DNA of 13,570 bases, taken from assembly GCA_019323195.1 (NCBI GenBank), contig JAHWHQ010000047.1:1-13570 (forward strand). The letters are read 5' to 3'. Shown one piece after another: positions 1-6,903 of the stretch. The stretch comes from Candidatus Woesearchaeota archaeon. Its GTDB lineage: Archaea > Nanobdellota > Nanobdellia > Woesearchaeales > JACPBV01. Within the stretch, counting starts at the first letter, position 1; the number at the start of each line of letters is the position of its first letter. Under the pieces are notes generated by a model. The model searched no databases. It saw only the letters and a program-made list of their open reading frames with translations, and was not told the DNA's origin. A program made the translations under genes and the position numbers.

Positions 1-547
1 AGTTGTATTATCAACAGACGACGGCTCCAGATGGGCAGGGGAGCTGCTTAGCAGGGATAATTCAAAGATCATAACAAGAACAATCAACTGGGCAATAGGG
101 GATTTCACAAAGGACAATGATTTTGACGTAAGGACAAAGGACACCACATTAGGAAAATCAACAGACTTCAATGTCATATCAGATGAAAAGCCGGAGTACA
201 AGGGACTGGAGTTTTCAAAGGTAGATGCCGGGCTCTACTCTGCCAAATTCATGCCGCAGAAAGAGGGGTTCTACCACATACTGGATGCTGTTGTAGGGGT
301 AAGCTATAATGATGAGTATGAGAAGATAGGGCTCAACCCAAGGCTGGAGGAGCTGGTTACCATATCAGGAGGGAAGGTGTTTGACCCCAATGATATCGAG
401 AACATAAGGGACACTGTAATAAGCATGTCCAGGAGGAGCAGGATAGAAACCGTAAATTACAGGTGGCCTTTTGCCATTGCAGCACTGATAATATTTTTGA
501 TAGATGTTTTGATAAGAAGGATAAGGGAGAATAAGAATATAGGCTAG
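1..547 (+). CDS. VWA/glutamine-amidotransferase-like membrane protein, C-terminal part (partial at window edge)
   Basis: The reading frame is open from base 2, so the gene begins left of the window; 181 residues are visible. Near the visible start is STDDGSRWAGELL followed by INWAIGD. In the large membrane proteins of MoxR/DUF58 loci this T-D-x-G-x-R-W-A pattern closes a glutamine-amidotransferase-like domain that usually follows a VWA domain. The rest reads as a beta-rich extracytoplasmic segment, then NDEYEKIGLNPRLEELV and SGGKVFD (visible residues about 98-125). One transmembrane helix (about 152-170) and a basic tail RRIRENKNIG end the protein, so the bulk should lie outside the membrane with the C-terminus inside. 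An ATG at 251 is internal and should not be taken as the start. The nearby moxR and DUF58 genes fit this assignment. The VWA domain itself is not in view and is inferred from the family. Confidence 0.72.
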   Translation, partial: VVLSTDDGSRWAGELLSRDNSKIITRTINWAIGDFTKDNDFDVRTKDTTLGKSTDFNVISDEKPEYKGLEFSKVDAGLYSAKFMPQKEGFYHILDAVVGVSYNDEYEKIGLNPRLEELVTISGGKVFDPNDIENIRDTVISMSRRSRIETVNYRWPFAIAALIIFLIDVLIRRIRENKNIG

Positions 548-589
548 TATCCAGCCGAAGGCTAAATACTATTCGCCTTAATCAACATC

Positions 590-659
590 CACAACTAAGT
601 AACAGAGTCCCACCCAGGCTTATTTGTGGATTACACAACTAAAGTGAGTGCACAACTAA
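590..659. repeat. Three CACAACTAA direct repeats, one within a small palindrome
   Basis: CACAACTAA occurs at 590-598, 634-642 and 651-659. The middle copy overlaps a perfect inverted repeat TTGTG-gatta-CACAA at 624-638. All three lie just upstream of the TATA-like box at 661-670, where an operator would be expected. A regulatory role is inferred from position and repetition only. Confidence 0.45.
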
Positions 660-672
660 ATATTTATAAAAT
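659..672 (+). promoter_or_regulatory. TATA-box promoter of the coiled-coil gene
   Basis: The sequence aaatatttataaaatg contains TATTTATAA, a standard archaeal TATA box. Initiation about 25 nt downstream would fall near 690 and give a leader of about 15 nt, just enough for the GGTGAT Shine-Dalgarno at 695-700. It would start a transcript separate from, or added to, read-through from the upstream VWA-like gene. Confidence 0.55.
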
Positions 673-705
673 GGGACTGATAAAAATCAAGGCAGGTGAT
701 TGAAA

Positions 706-1185
706 ATGGCTATAATGAAAAAAGATGTGAACTTTGTTTTTTTTATCCTGATAATCGCAACAGTCGTCAGTTTTGCAGGGTTTACCGCCTACTACCAGAT
801 GTCATTCAGGAATATCAATGAGGAGTACAACACAAAGCTCGCTGAACTGAACAAGGTAACAAAGGACCTTATAGAGAAGAAAGCAGTACTGATGCAGACA
901 AGTGAAGAGCTGAATACGACAAAGCAGGGAAGGGAGGAGCTGGGAGAGAGGTATGATACCTTAAAAGAGGAAAGGGATGATCTTGAGGGTGACAGGGACA
1001 TGTACAAGGAGAAATTCCTCAAGACCAATGCTGAATTGAGCCAGAAGATATCGCAGGTTAACACCTTGACAACCCAGCTGACAGCTGCACAGGTAGACCT
1101 TAAAAAGTATAGAAGCCAGTATAATTCGTGTCAAGAGGAGCTGGATGAATGCGAAGATGATCTGGTCATCTGCCGGGCAGGATGA
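706..1185 (+). CDS. Small membrane-anchored coiled-coil protein with three heptad-spaced cysteines
   Basis: I do not recognise a named family. The ATG at 706 is preferred over an in-frame TTG at 700 because GGTGAT (695-700) is correctly spaced for it; the product is then 159 aa. A short N-terminus (MAIMKKDVN) precedes one hydrophobic helix at about residues 9-29. From about 36 to 155 almost the whole chain is charged, proline-free coiled coil rich in E, K, L and Q. Cys142, Cys149 and Cys156 are exactly seven residues apart. With Leu146 and Leu153 at position a they fall at position d, so parallel chains could be disulfide-linked or bind metal. Only 30 bp separate it from the next membrane-protein gene, so the two are probably co-transcribed. 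A structural or scaffold role on the membrane in the MoxR locus is inference. Confidence 0.75.
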   Translation: MAIMKKDVNFVFFILIIATVVSFAGFTAYYQMSFRNINEEYNTKLAELNKVTKDLIEKKAVLMQTSEELNTTKQGREELGERYDTLKEERDDLEGDRDMYKEKFLKTNAELSQKISQVNTLTTQLTAAQVDLKKYRSQYNSCQEELDECEDDLVICRAG

Positions 1186-1215
1186 AAAAAGAGAAGCGTT
1201 ATAGGGGATGAAAAG

Positions 1216-2007
1216 ATGAAAAGATTTGAAGATGTGCTGAAGGAGGTGAACCTTATAGTGGATGAGGTCTTATCGTTTGACATCATCCTGACGTCAGTCC
1301 TGATATTCCTGGGGTTCTACCTGGCCCTGATGCTCATTAAACTAAACCCGTGGTATTCCCTGTTTCCAACGCTTGCCTATCTTTCATTCCTGCTTTATGT
1401 AGACCTTAACAAGAGCAAGTACAGGATGGTGGAGAACGAGTACGCGCCACTGTACGAGAAACTGAGGACAGCAGCAGATAATATTAAGGTAGAGAATGAG
1501 GTTGTCGATGAGCTGGAGAACAGCGTTATCAACGACCTGAGGAATGTCAGGGTGTCGTCCTTTGTAAAAATAACAAAGGTTTCATACAAGGTGCTGGGCT
1601 CTGTACTGCTCTGCCTCATCATCTTATTTGCCTCGATATATAATGTCAATTTCGGCGATTTCAGCCTGGTGTTTGAGAAGGTGAAGGAGATACCCATATT
1701 CGGCGAAGGAAGCGGGGAAGGCGGGAAGATGGGGGATACAATCGCTGCTGGAAAGGGGGGAGACGATGACGCGATCTACGGGGAGGAAAGCATCGCCCAG
1801 ATAGGAAACCAGGAGGTAGAGATCAGGATAAAGAAGGCAAGCATAGAGGCAATCGGAAGCGAGTCTTACGAGATGCCTGACAAGGAGTTCGAGGAGACAT
1901 TCCCCGACGAGATATTCGCAACATCAGCCGGAAGCTATGAAGAGAAGATCACGATAGAGAACCAGAAACTTGTGAGGGATTATTTTAAGGAGCTGAGCAA
2001 AAGCTAA
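1216..2007 (+). CDS. Three-helix membrane protein of the MoxR/DUF58 locus, unknown function
   Basis: A 263-residue protein not assigned to a named family. Three hydrophobic segments are visible at about 22-42, 45-63 and 125-143. Between the second and third lies a charged, probably helical stretch of about 60 residues. After the third comes a glycine-rich linker (about 163-182, with GEGSGEGGK and GKGGDDD) and an acidic C-terminal region ending YEEKITIENQKLVRDYFKEL. The start ATG at 1216 has a weak purine-rich site (GGGGATGAAAAG) before it. The gene lies 30 bp after the coiled-coil gene and precedes moxR across a 204-bp structured spacer. Position suggests a membrane partner of the MoxR ATPase or of the VWA-like protein, but no catalytic motif is visible. 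Confidence is high that it is a gene, low for function. Confidence 0.72.
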   Translation: MKRFEDVLKEVNLIVDEVLSFDIILTSVLIFLGFYLALMLIKLNPWYSLFPTLAYLSFLLYVDLNKSKYRMVENEYAPLYEKLRTAADNIKVENEVVDELENSVINDLRNVRVSSFVKITKVSYKVLGSVLLCLIILFASIYNVNFGDFSLVFEKVKEIPIFGEGSGEGGKMGDTIAAGKGGDDDAIYGEESIAQIGNQEVEIRIKKASIEAIGSESYEMPDKEFEETFPDEIFATSAGSYEEKITIENQKLVRDYFKELSKS

Positions 2008-2029
2008 AAATAAAGATAGGAACATTCAA

Positions 2030-2059
2030 AAAAATTTACATATTTGGATGTAAATTTTT
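2030..2059. repeat. 12-bp perfect inverted repeat (hairpin or operator)
   Basis: AAAAATTTACAT (2030-2041) is the exact reverse complement of ATGTAAATTTTT (2048-2059), with a 6-nt loop. The right arm ends in five T residues. It could weaken read-through from the upstream gene, act as a transcription-factor dyad (TACAT...ATGTA core), or both. Confidence 0.6.
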
Positions 2060-2067
2060 AGGAAATC

Positions 2068-2116
2068 AGACTGGCATTCATCCCCATCCATAAATGAAGG
2101 GGATTTCTGCCAGTCT
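2068..2116 (+). other. 49-nt two-part hairpin in the spacer before moxR
   Basis: An outer perfect 9-bp stem pairs AGACTGGCA (2068-2076) with TGCCAGTCT (2108-2116). An inner 6-bp stem pairs ATCCCC (2080-2085) with GGGGAT (2099-2104). A symmetric ttc/ttc internal loop separates them, and a 13-nt apical loop closes the structure. It is G+C-rich inside a very A+T-rich spacer. An alternative inner pairing TTCAT (2077-2081) with ATGAA (2094-2098) excludes the CCCC/GGGG stem, so two folds are possible. It may be an RNA element between the two halves of the operon, a small RNA, or a DNA site. No known riboswitch class is recognised. Confidence 0.5.
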
Positions 2117-2130
2117 AATTTAAGAAAATA

Positions 2131-2170
2131 TACATTTGTATAAATGGTTATACAATTACATAAAAATGTA
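2131..2170. repeat. Clustered short palindromes upstream of moxR
   Basis: Three dyads stand in 40 bp: TACA-tt-TGTA (2131-2140), TTGTATAA-atgg-TTATACAA (2136-2155, 8 bp perfect) and TACAT-aaaa-ATGTA (2157-2170). They share the TACAT/ATGTA character of the dyad at 2030-2059 and overlap plausible TATA elements. They are candidate binding sites for a dimeric regulator. Confidence 0.45.
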
Positions 2171-2211
2171 TGATAAATGAAAATAGAAAAAAATTTTAAC
2201 AGGTGATGGAA

Positions 2212-3150
2212 ATGGTAAAAAACTATAAGGTTGTATTTGATACCGCATTCAAGGAGGCAGGGAAGGTCATAGTCGGCCAGGATGAGCTGCTGGAGCAGGT
2301 CATGACAGCGATACTATGCGACTCCAATGCCCTGCTGGAAGGCTATCCAGGACTGGCAAAGACATTGGCCATAAGAACATTATCCGAGATACTGGACCTT
2401 AAGTTCAGCAGGATACAAAACACGCCGGACCTCATGCCGTCAGACATAACAGGGACTTATATAATCGAAGAGACCTCAGGGAAAAGAAACTTCAAGTTCC
2501 AGCCGGGGCCGAAATTCGCAAACATCGTCCTGGCGGACGAGATCAACAGGGCCACGCCGAAAAGCCAGTCTGCGCTCCTGGAGGCGATGCAGGAAAAGCA
2601 GGTCACGACAGGAAATGAGACATACAAGCTGGACCTGCCGTTCTTTGTCCTGGCAACACAGAACCCGATCGAGCAGGAGGGGACATACCCTCTTCCTGAA
2701 GCGCAGTCAGACAGGTTCCTGCTTAAGATAAAGGTCGCATACCCGACGCCGGAGGAGGAGATCGAGATAGTGGACAGGTACACGAACCAGCTGTCAGAGC
2801 CCAAATTAAGGAAGGTGCTGAACAAGCAGCAGCTGCTCCATCTCCAGCAGGTAACAAGGCAGATACCCATAGCAAATGACATCAAAAAAAGGGTGGTTAA
2901 TATTATCAATGCAACAAGAACAAGGAAAGAGCTGATACAATACGGGGCATCGCCTAGGGCGTCGATTGGCCTGATACTGGCCTGCAAGGCAAGGGCGCTT
3001 ATCAAGGGAAGGAACCATGTAAGCTCTGATGATGTCAGCACGATGAGCTATCCTATCCTGAGGCACAGGATAATACTTAATTTTGAGGCAGAGAGAAAAG
3101 GGCTGACGACAGATGATGCAATCAAGGAGCTCCTGAACAAGGTCAGGTGA
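2212..3150 (+). CDS. moxR: MoxR-family AAA+ ATPase
   Basis: A chaperone-type AAA+ ATPase of the MoxR family (312 aa, usual length). From the ATG at 2212: Walker A GYPGLAKT at 44-51, Walker B IVLADEIN at 105-112, the family stretch PKSQSALLEAMQEKQV, sensor 1 LATQNP at 148-152, arginine finger in SDRF at 166-169, and sensor 2 GASPRAS at 245-251 in the C-terminal lid. All catalytic residues expected for ATP hydrolysis are present. The ATG at 2212 is chosen over in-frame GTG 2203 and ATG 2206 because those lie inside the Shine-Dalgarno AGGTGAT (2201-2207). The DUF58 gene follows 7 bp after the stop. In this family the ATPase remodels or activates VWA-domain proteins and envelope complexes; the actual client here is unknown. 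Confidence 0.95.
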   Translation: MVKNYKVVFDTAFKEAGKVIVGQDELLEQVMTAILCDSNALLEGYPGLAKTLAIRTLSEILDLKFSRIQNTPDLMPSDITGTYIIEETSGKRNFKFQPGPKFANIVLADEINRATPKSQSALLEAMQEKQVTTGNETYKLDLPFFVLATQNPIEQEGTYPLPEAQSDRFLLKIKVAYPTPEEEIEIVDRYTNQLSEPKLRKVLNKQQLLHLQQVTRQIPIANDIKKRVVNIINATRTRKELIQYGASPRASIGLILACKARALIKGRNHVSSDDVSTMSYPILRHRIILNFEAERKGLTTDDAIKELLNKVR

Positions 3151-3157
3151 AAGGAAA

Positions 3158-4006
3158 ATGATAGATACATCCTTCTTATCACAGCTGGACAAGTTCAGCC
3201 TGGTGGTCAACAAGAGGGTGACCTCTAACTATGCAGGGCCGAGGAGGAGCATCGCCACCGGCAGGGGGCTGATGTTCAAGGAGCACAGGATATACGCTCC
3301 CGGCGACGACATAAGGAGCATAGACTGGAAGGTATTTGCAAGGACAGACAACCTTTACGTGAAAACCTATGAGGAGGAAAGGAACCTTACAGTCCATGTC
3401 ATAGTGGACTACTCTGCGTCGATGAATTTCGGAAAGGCGACAAGAAAGTTCGATTATGCATCTATGCTTGGGATAGGATTCGCCTACCTGGCCATGAAGG
3501 AGAACGAGAAATTCCAGTTCTCAACCTTCTCAGACAACCTGAGCGTATTCCAGCCAAAAAGGGGGATGGGGCAGCTGATAGCGATGGTCGACCACCTGAA
3601 TTCAGTAAAGACAAAAGGGGCCTCAAGGCTGAAGGATGCGATGAACCTCTACAGGAAAATCCTCGGAAGCAGGGCGATGGTAGTATTGATATCTGATTTC
3701 CTGATAAAGAAGGAAGAGATAGACGAGGCATTATACATGCTTGGGGACCATACGATAAAGATAGTCCAGGTGCTTGACCCTGTCGAGAAGGAGCTGAACA
3801 TCCAGGGGGACTATAAGCTTAAGGACAGCGAGACAGGCGCCAAGATGCGGACCAACATAAGCCCCAGGCTAAGGATGCAGTACCAGCAGATGATGGAAGA
3901 CCACTCTGCGAGGATAGAAGAGACATGCAACAAGCTGGGTATGAAGTTCCACCTGATAACGACCGACACCCCGATATTTGACGCTTTTTACAGGATACTG
4001 GAGTAG
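3158..4006 (+). CDS. DUF58 domain protein with VWA-like fold
   Basis: A 282-aa soluble protein of the DUF58 family, the standard partner of MoxR ATPases. The DUF58 signature is complete at residues 46-63 (Y-APGDDIRSIDWKVFART), followed by LYVKTYEEE. A VWA-like metal-site motif DYSAS (84-88, DxSxS) follows the strand VHVIV, and a second core strand reads VVLISDF (175-181). N-terminal transmembrane helices, present in many bacterial DUF58 proteins, are absent, so it should be cytoplasmic. It is translated from an ATG 7 bp after the moxR stop, and the ribosome site CAGGTGAAAGGA overlaps that stop, which suggests coupled expression. Its TAG stop lies 2 bp from the stop of the convergent CorA gene. 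Confidence 0.93.
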   Translation: MIDTSFLSQLDKFSLVVNKRVTSNYAGPRRSIATGRGLMFKEHRIYAPGDDIRSIDWKVFARTDNLYVKTYEEERNLTVHVIVDYSASMNFGKATRKFDYASMLGIGFAYLAMKENEKFQFSTFSDNLSVFQPKRGMGQLIAMVDHLNSVKTKGASRLKDAMNLYRKILGSRAMVVLISDFLIKKEEIDEALYMLGDHTIKIVQVLDPVEKELNIQGDYKLKDSETGAKMRTNISPRLRMQYQQMMEDHSARIEETCNKLGMKFHLITTDTPIFDAFYRILE

Positions 4007-4008
4007 CC

Positions 4009-4962
4009 CTAGATCCATTTCTTCTTCTTGAAAAAGAGCCACATCGCAAATATCGAGAAGACCATCAGACCGATAGCAAACGCATAGCCGTAAGGCCAGT
4101 ATAATTCAGGCATTTCCCTGAAGTTCATCCCATAGATGCTTGCGATAAGTGTGGGGATCAGGATAAATGAGGCACCGACAGTCAGTGTCTTCATGATCTT
4201 GTTAAGGTTATTGGAAACAGAAGAAAGATAGGTGTCAAGGGTGCCTGTAAGGATATCCCTGTAGGTCGTGGACATGTCAATCAGCTGGATAGTGTCATTG
4301 TAGAGCGTCCTGAACTGCTTTGCCTTTTTCTTGTCGATCTCGGAGAGGTACTCCTTCTCTATAGAGGTTATGACCTCCCTGTTGGCGGACATCGTCTTGG
4401 CGAAATAGATAAGGGTCTTCTTGATCTTGAATATCTGCTGCACTGTCTCGATCTCATGGGCCTTCAAGACCTTCTCTTCGATCTGGTCTATCCTGGCTTC
4501 TATGTCGTCCAGAACCTCATAATAGATGTTCAGGATCTCATCCAGGACACGGTACACAAAATGATCCGAGCCTTTCTGGAACAGGATGCCCTTTGTCTCT
4601 ATTGACTTCTCTAATTTTCTTATTGACTTTGTCTCTTTATTCCTGACAGTTATCACGCAATTGCGCTGCTTGGAAACGTAAACGAATATGGGCGTAGTGG
4701 TTATCTCCTCTTTCTCAAAAGACGCGGTCCCGAAGATAATCAGTGAGAACGGGCCGTCTATGTCAACCACCCTGGGCCTTTGGTCAATCCTAAGGGTTAT
4801 GTTCAGATCAGGCAATGAGATCTTAGAGATGCCGCTTATCTCCTTCAGCTCATTCCTTGTAGGCTCGAACACATCAACCCAGGTGAATTTTGTAGGAGAA
4901 GGGATATCATTTATGCTGCCTTTTACCGCCTTATCATTCTTGTAGTTCAGGACCTTTATCAT
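4009..4962 (-). CDS. corA: CorA-type Mg2+/Co2+ (divalent cation) channel
   Basis: A 317-aa protein with the architecture of the CorA metal-ion transporter family: a cytoplasmic alpha/beta N-domain, long helices from about residue 135 to 260, and two C-terminal transmembrane helices (about 262-278 and 291-310). The diagnostic selectivity motif YGMNF is at 277-281, at the end of the first helix, and is followed by the loop FREMPEL. The basic tail FKKKKWI is typical. It should assemble as a homopentamer importing Mg2+ or a related ion. It is transcribed away from the radical SAM gene from a TATA box about 25 nt before its ATG, with no Shine-Dalgarno, so its mRNA is probably leaderless. It shares no operon with its neighbours. 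Confidence 0.92.
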   Translation of the reverse strand: MIKVLNYKNDKAVKGSINDIPSPTKFTWVDVFEPTRNELKEISGISKISLPDLNITLRIDQRPRVVDIDGPFSLIIFGTASFEKEEITTTPIFVYVSKQRNCVITVRNKETKSIRKLEKSIETKGILFQKGSDHFVYRVLDEILNIYYEVLDDIEARIDQIEEKVLKAHEIETVQQIFKIKKTLIYFAKTMSANREVITSIEKEYLSEIDKKKAKQFRTLYNDTIQLIDMSTTYRDILTGTLDTYLSSVSNNLNKIMKTLTVGASFILIPTLIASIYGMNFREMPELYWPYGYAFAIGLMVFSIFAMWLFFKKKKWI

Positions 4963-4985
4963 AAAGAGCAGTCTTTATTTTAAAT

Positions 4986-4995
4986 GTATTTAAAT
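4986..4995 (-). promoter_or_regulatory. TATA box of corA (leaderless)
   Basis: On the minus strand the sequence reads ATTTAAATAC, centred about 28 nt upstream of the corA ATG. Archaeal initiation about 25 nt downstream lands within a few bases of the start codon. The same ten bases stand before the divergent radical SAM gene. Confidence 0.6.
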
Positions 4996-5027
4996 CTTTT
5001 GAAAATTTTATTTTCAAGAGATTTAAA
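4989..5027. repeat. 18-bp inverted repeat overlapping the corA promoter
   Basis: TTTAAATCTTTTGAAAAT (4989-5006) and ATTTTCAAGAGATTTAAA (5010-5027) are inverted repeats with a 3-nt spacer and one mismatch, which would be a G-U pair in RNA. The left arm overlaps the corA TATA box, so a protein bound here could block corA. The 15-mer AAATCTTTTGAAAAT recurs exactly at 5059-5073. Confidence 0.65.
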
Positions 5028-5030
5028 CTC

Positions 5031-5051
5031 AGAAAATGCCATGCATTTTCT
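5031..5051. repeat. 9-bp perfect inverted repeat
   Basis: AGAAAATGC (5031-5039) and GCATTTTCT (5043-5051) are exact reverse complements around CAT. The repeat lies in the middle of the divergent corA/radical SAM spacer, between the two other repeat elements. Confidence 0.6.
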
Positions 5052-5058
5052 TTCGCAT

Positions 5059-5073
5059 AAATCTTTTGAAAAT
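5059..5073 (+). repeat. Third copy of the 15-bp element AAATCTTTTGAAAAT
   Basis: It is identical to the left arm of the palindrome (4992-5006) and differs by one base from its inverted arm (5010-5024). Three copies of one 15-mer within 82 bp of a divergent promoter region point to a binding site rather than chance. Confidence 0.55.
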
Positions 5074-5113
5074 GTCAAGGAATATGCAGGCTGAAAGGAT
5101 TTAGGGAAAAATA

Positions 5114-5123
5114 ATTTAAATAC
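5114..5123 (+). promoter_or_regulatory. TATA box of the radical SAM/glycosyltransferase unit
   Basis: ATTTAAATAC is centred about 25 nt before the ATG at 5143, and no Shine-Dalgarno precedes that ATG. Transcription would start at or next to the start codon, giving a leaderless mRNA covering this gene and the overlapping glycosyltransferase gene. Confidence 0.6.
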
Positions 5124-5142
5124 AGAAAAATACCATGGCATA

Positions 5143-6903
5143 ATGAAGGTCTTACTGCTGTTCAAGCCAAAGACGCCAGCCGTAAATATCCAACAAAACG
5201 TGATACCAAACGGGCTTCTCTATATAGGGGCGCTTCTTTTAAGCAGGGATATAGACACATCTGTCCTTAACCTATCAGATAAAAGCTGGGAGGAATGCAG
5301 GAGCATTATAAAAAAGGAAAATCCTGATGTTGTGGGGATCAGCTGCTATACGTTCAACAGGCATGCCTGCATCAAGCTGGCAGGGATAGTCAAGGGCATT
5401 GACAGAGGAATAAAGGTTGTCTTTGGAGGGCCGCATCCTTCAATCATGCACAGGCAGCTGCTTGAGACATACAAAGACATAGACGCAGTTGTCCTTAATG
5501 AGGGTGAAATGTCTTTTCTAGAGATCGTGGAAAGGCTAAAAGAAGAGAAAACGTTCGAAGACCTAAAGGGGGTTGCCTGCAGAAAGGATGGAAAGGCCAT
5601 CGAGAACGGCTTAAGGGAAACAATAGAGAATCTTGATCAGCTTCCAATACCTGCCGAACACTTCAGGTATAAAAGGATAATCACGTCAAGAGGGTGCCCG
5701 GGAAGATGCATATTCTGCGATACGCCAAGGTTATGGGGGCAGAAGGTCAGGCTGAGGAGCGCGGATAATGTCGCTGATGAGCTTGAGATGCTGAACAAGA
5801 AATACGGCCTATCCTCTTTTGTCATGTCTGACGACACGTTTACATTTGATAAAAACAGGACAATAGACATATGCAGGGAGATCATCAGGAGGGGCTTAAA
5901 GATAACATGGGACTGCAGGTCAAGGGTCAACCTCATCTGCGAGGAAAGGTTAAGGTGGATGAAGAAAGCAGGCTGTGTCACTGTAAGCTACGGCATAGAA
6001 TCAGGATCGCAGCAGATAATGGACAACCTAAAAAAAGGGACTACGGCAGAGCAGATAAAAAAAGCAGCAGAGCTAACAAGAAAATACGGATTAGGCCTTA
6101 ATTATTTTATTATCGCGGGCAGCCCGGGTGAAACAGATGATACGATAAGAGAGACAATGAGGCTTATTGAAGAGACAAGACCAACATCAATCTTTGCTTT
6201 TGTCATGCAACTGATGCCTGGAACTGAGATCTATGAAAAGGCAAAAGAAAGGAATCTTGTAAGGGATGAGGACTGGATAAGAAAAGAGGATGAAACTATC
6301 TTCTATACCTGTGAAAAAAGCCTTAAAGAACTGACAAGGTATGTAAGGCTCATCAATGAACTGCAGAAGGTATTCAAGGGAAGATTCCAATATAGCGAAG
6401 ATGAGATAAAAGATATTGCTGAAAAAGGGAAGGGAGTGCAGGACCTTATAAATCTAGCGCACATCAAGATGAGAAACAGGAAGCCTGATGATGCTGAAAA
6501 GATAATTGATGAAGCCATGCAGTTAAATCCAGGATCGTCAGAGGCATTCATGGACAAGGCTATTCTCCTTGCTATGAGGAAGGATGAGAACTGCACTGAT
6601 TTTTTTGATAAGTCAATAGAAAAAGACCCGGAGAACCTTTTGGCATACAGGAATCTGGGCCTGTTCTTATTCAGGGAAAAGAGATACAACGAGGCTGCTG
6701 GAATCTTCATGAAAGCTATCGAGATTGAGCCTGCTGATACAGGGCTGTATAACTGCCTGGGATCAGTATATGGAATACAAAATTACTACGACAAGGCCAG
6801 AGAGATGTTTGAAAAGGCATTATCCATAGAGCCTGGCAACAAAGAGGCATTGAAGAATCTAGAGGTAACTGCCGATAAAAAAAGAGGGGAGAATGAAGAT
6901 TAA
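5143..6903 (+). CDS. B12-binding-type radical SAM protein with C-terminal TPRs
   Basis: A 586-aa three-part protein. Residues 1 to about 150 resemble the cobalamin-binding domain that precedes many radical SAM enzymes (VIPNGLLYIGALL, GGPHPS at 95-100, NEGEMSF at 119-125); the DxHxxG cobalamin-ligand motif is not seen, so B12 may bind base-off or not at all. The radical SAM core starts at RGCPGRCIFC, with the 4Fe-4S ligands Cys185, Cys189 and Cys192 (CxxxCxxC). It continues through YGIESGS (283-289) and IIAGSPGET (323-331). About 432-575 holds three to four tetratricopeptide repeats, for example AYRNLGLFLFREKRYNEAAG. The reaction cannot be read from sequence; relatives methylate or rearrange unactivated carbons in lipids and natural products. 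The stop overlaps the next gene by 11 bp, so they are translationally linked; a surface glycan or lipid substrate is inference. Confidence 0.88.
   Translation: MKVLLLFKPKTPAVNIQQNVIPNGLLYIGALLLSRDIDTSVLNLSDKSWEECRSIIKKENPDVVGISCYTFNRHACIKLAGIVKGIDRGIKVVFGGPHPSIMHRQLLETYKDIDAVVLNEGEMSFLEIVERLKEEKTFEDLKGVACRKDGKAIENGLRETIENLDQLPIPAEHFRYKRIITSRGCPGRCIFCDTPRLWGQKVRLRSADNVADELEMLNKKYGLSSFVMSDDTFTFDKNRTIDICREIIRRGLKITWDCRSRVNLICEERLRWMKKAGCVTVSYGIESGSQQIMDNLKKGTTAEQIKKAAELTRKYGLGLNYFIIAGSPGETDDTIRETMRLIEETRPTSIFAFVMQLMPGTEIYEKAKERNLVRDEDWIRKEDETIFYTCEKSLKELTRYVRLINELQKVFKGRFQYSEDEIKDIAEKGKGVQDLINLAHIKMRNRKPDDAEKIIDEAMQLNPGSSEAFMDKAILLAMRKDENCTDFFDKSIEKDPENLLAYRNLGLFLFREKRYNEAAGIFMKAIEIEPADTGLYNCLGSVYGIQNYYDKAREMFEKALSIEPGNKEALKNLEVTADKKRGENED

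Noticed and set aside
590..659. Repeat cluster considered as a CRISPR remnant
   Set aside because: Repeats are only 9 bp with unequal spacing (44 and 17 bp) and lie at a promoter.
2457..3213. Long minus-strand open frames opposite moxR and DUF58
   Set aside because: They are opposite genes with complete family motifs; the translated products are serine/cysteine-rich and show no motif.
5135..5143. Two-codon upstream ORF (ATG GCA TAA) whose stop overlaps the radical SAM start as TAATG
   Set aside because: The TATA box at 5114-5123 predicts transcription starting at about 5143, so the mini-ORF would probably not be in the mRNA.
4980..5165. 61-codon minus-strand ORF across the corA/radical SAM spacer
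   Set aside because: It runs through both promoters, the palindromes and the start of a strongly supported gene, and its product shows no domain or composition of a real protein.
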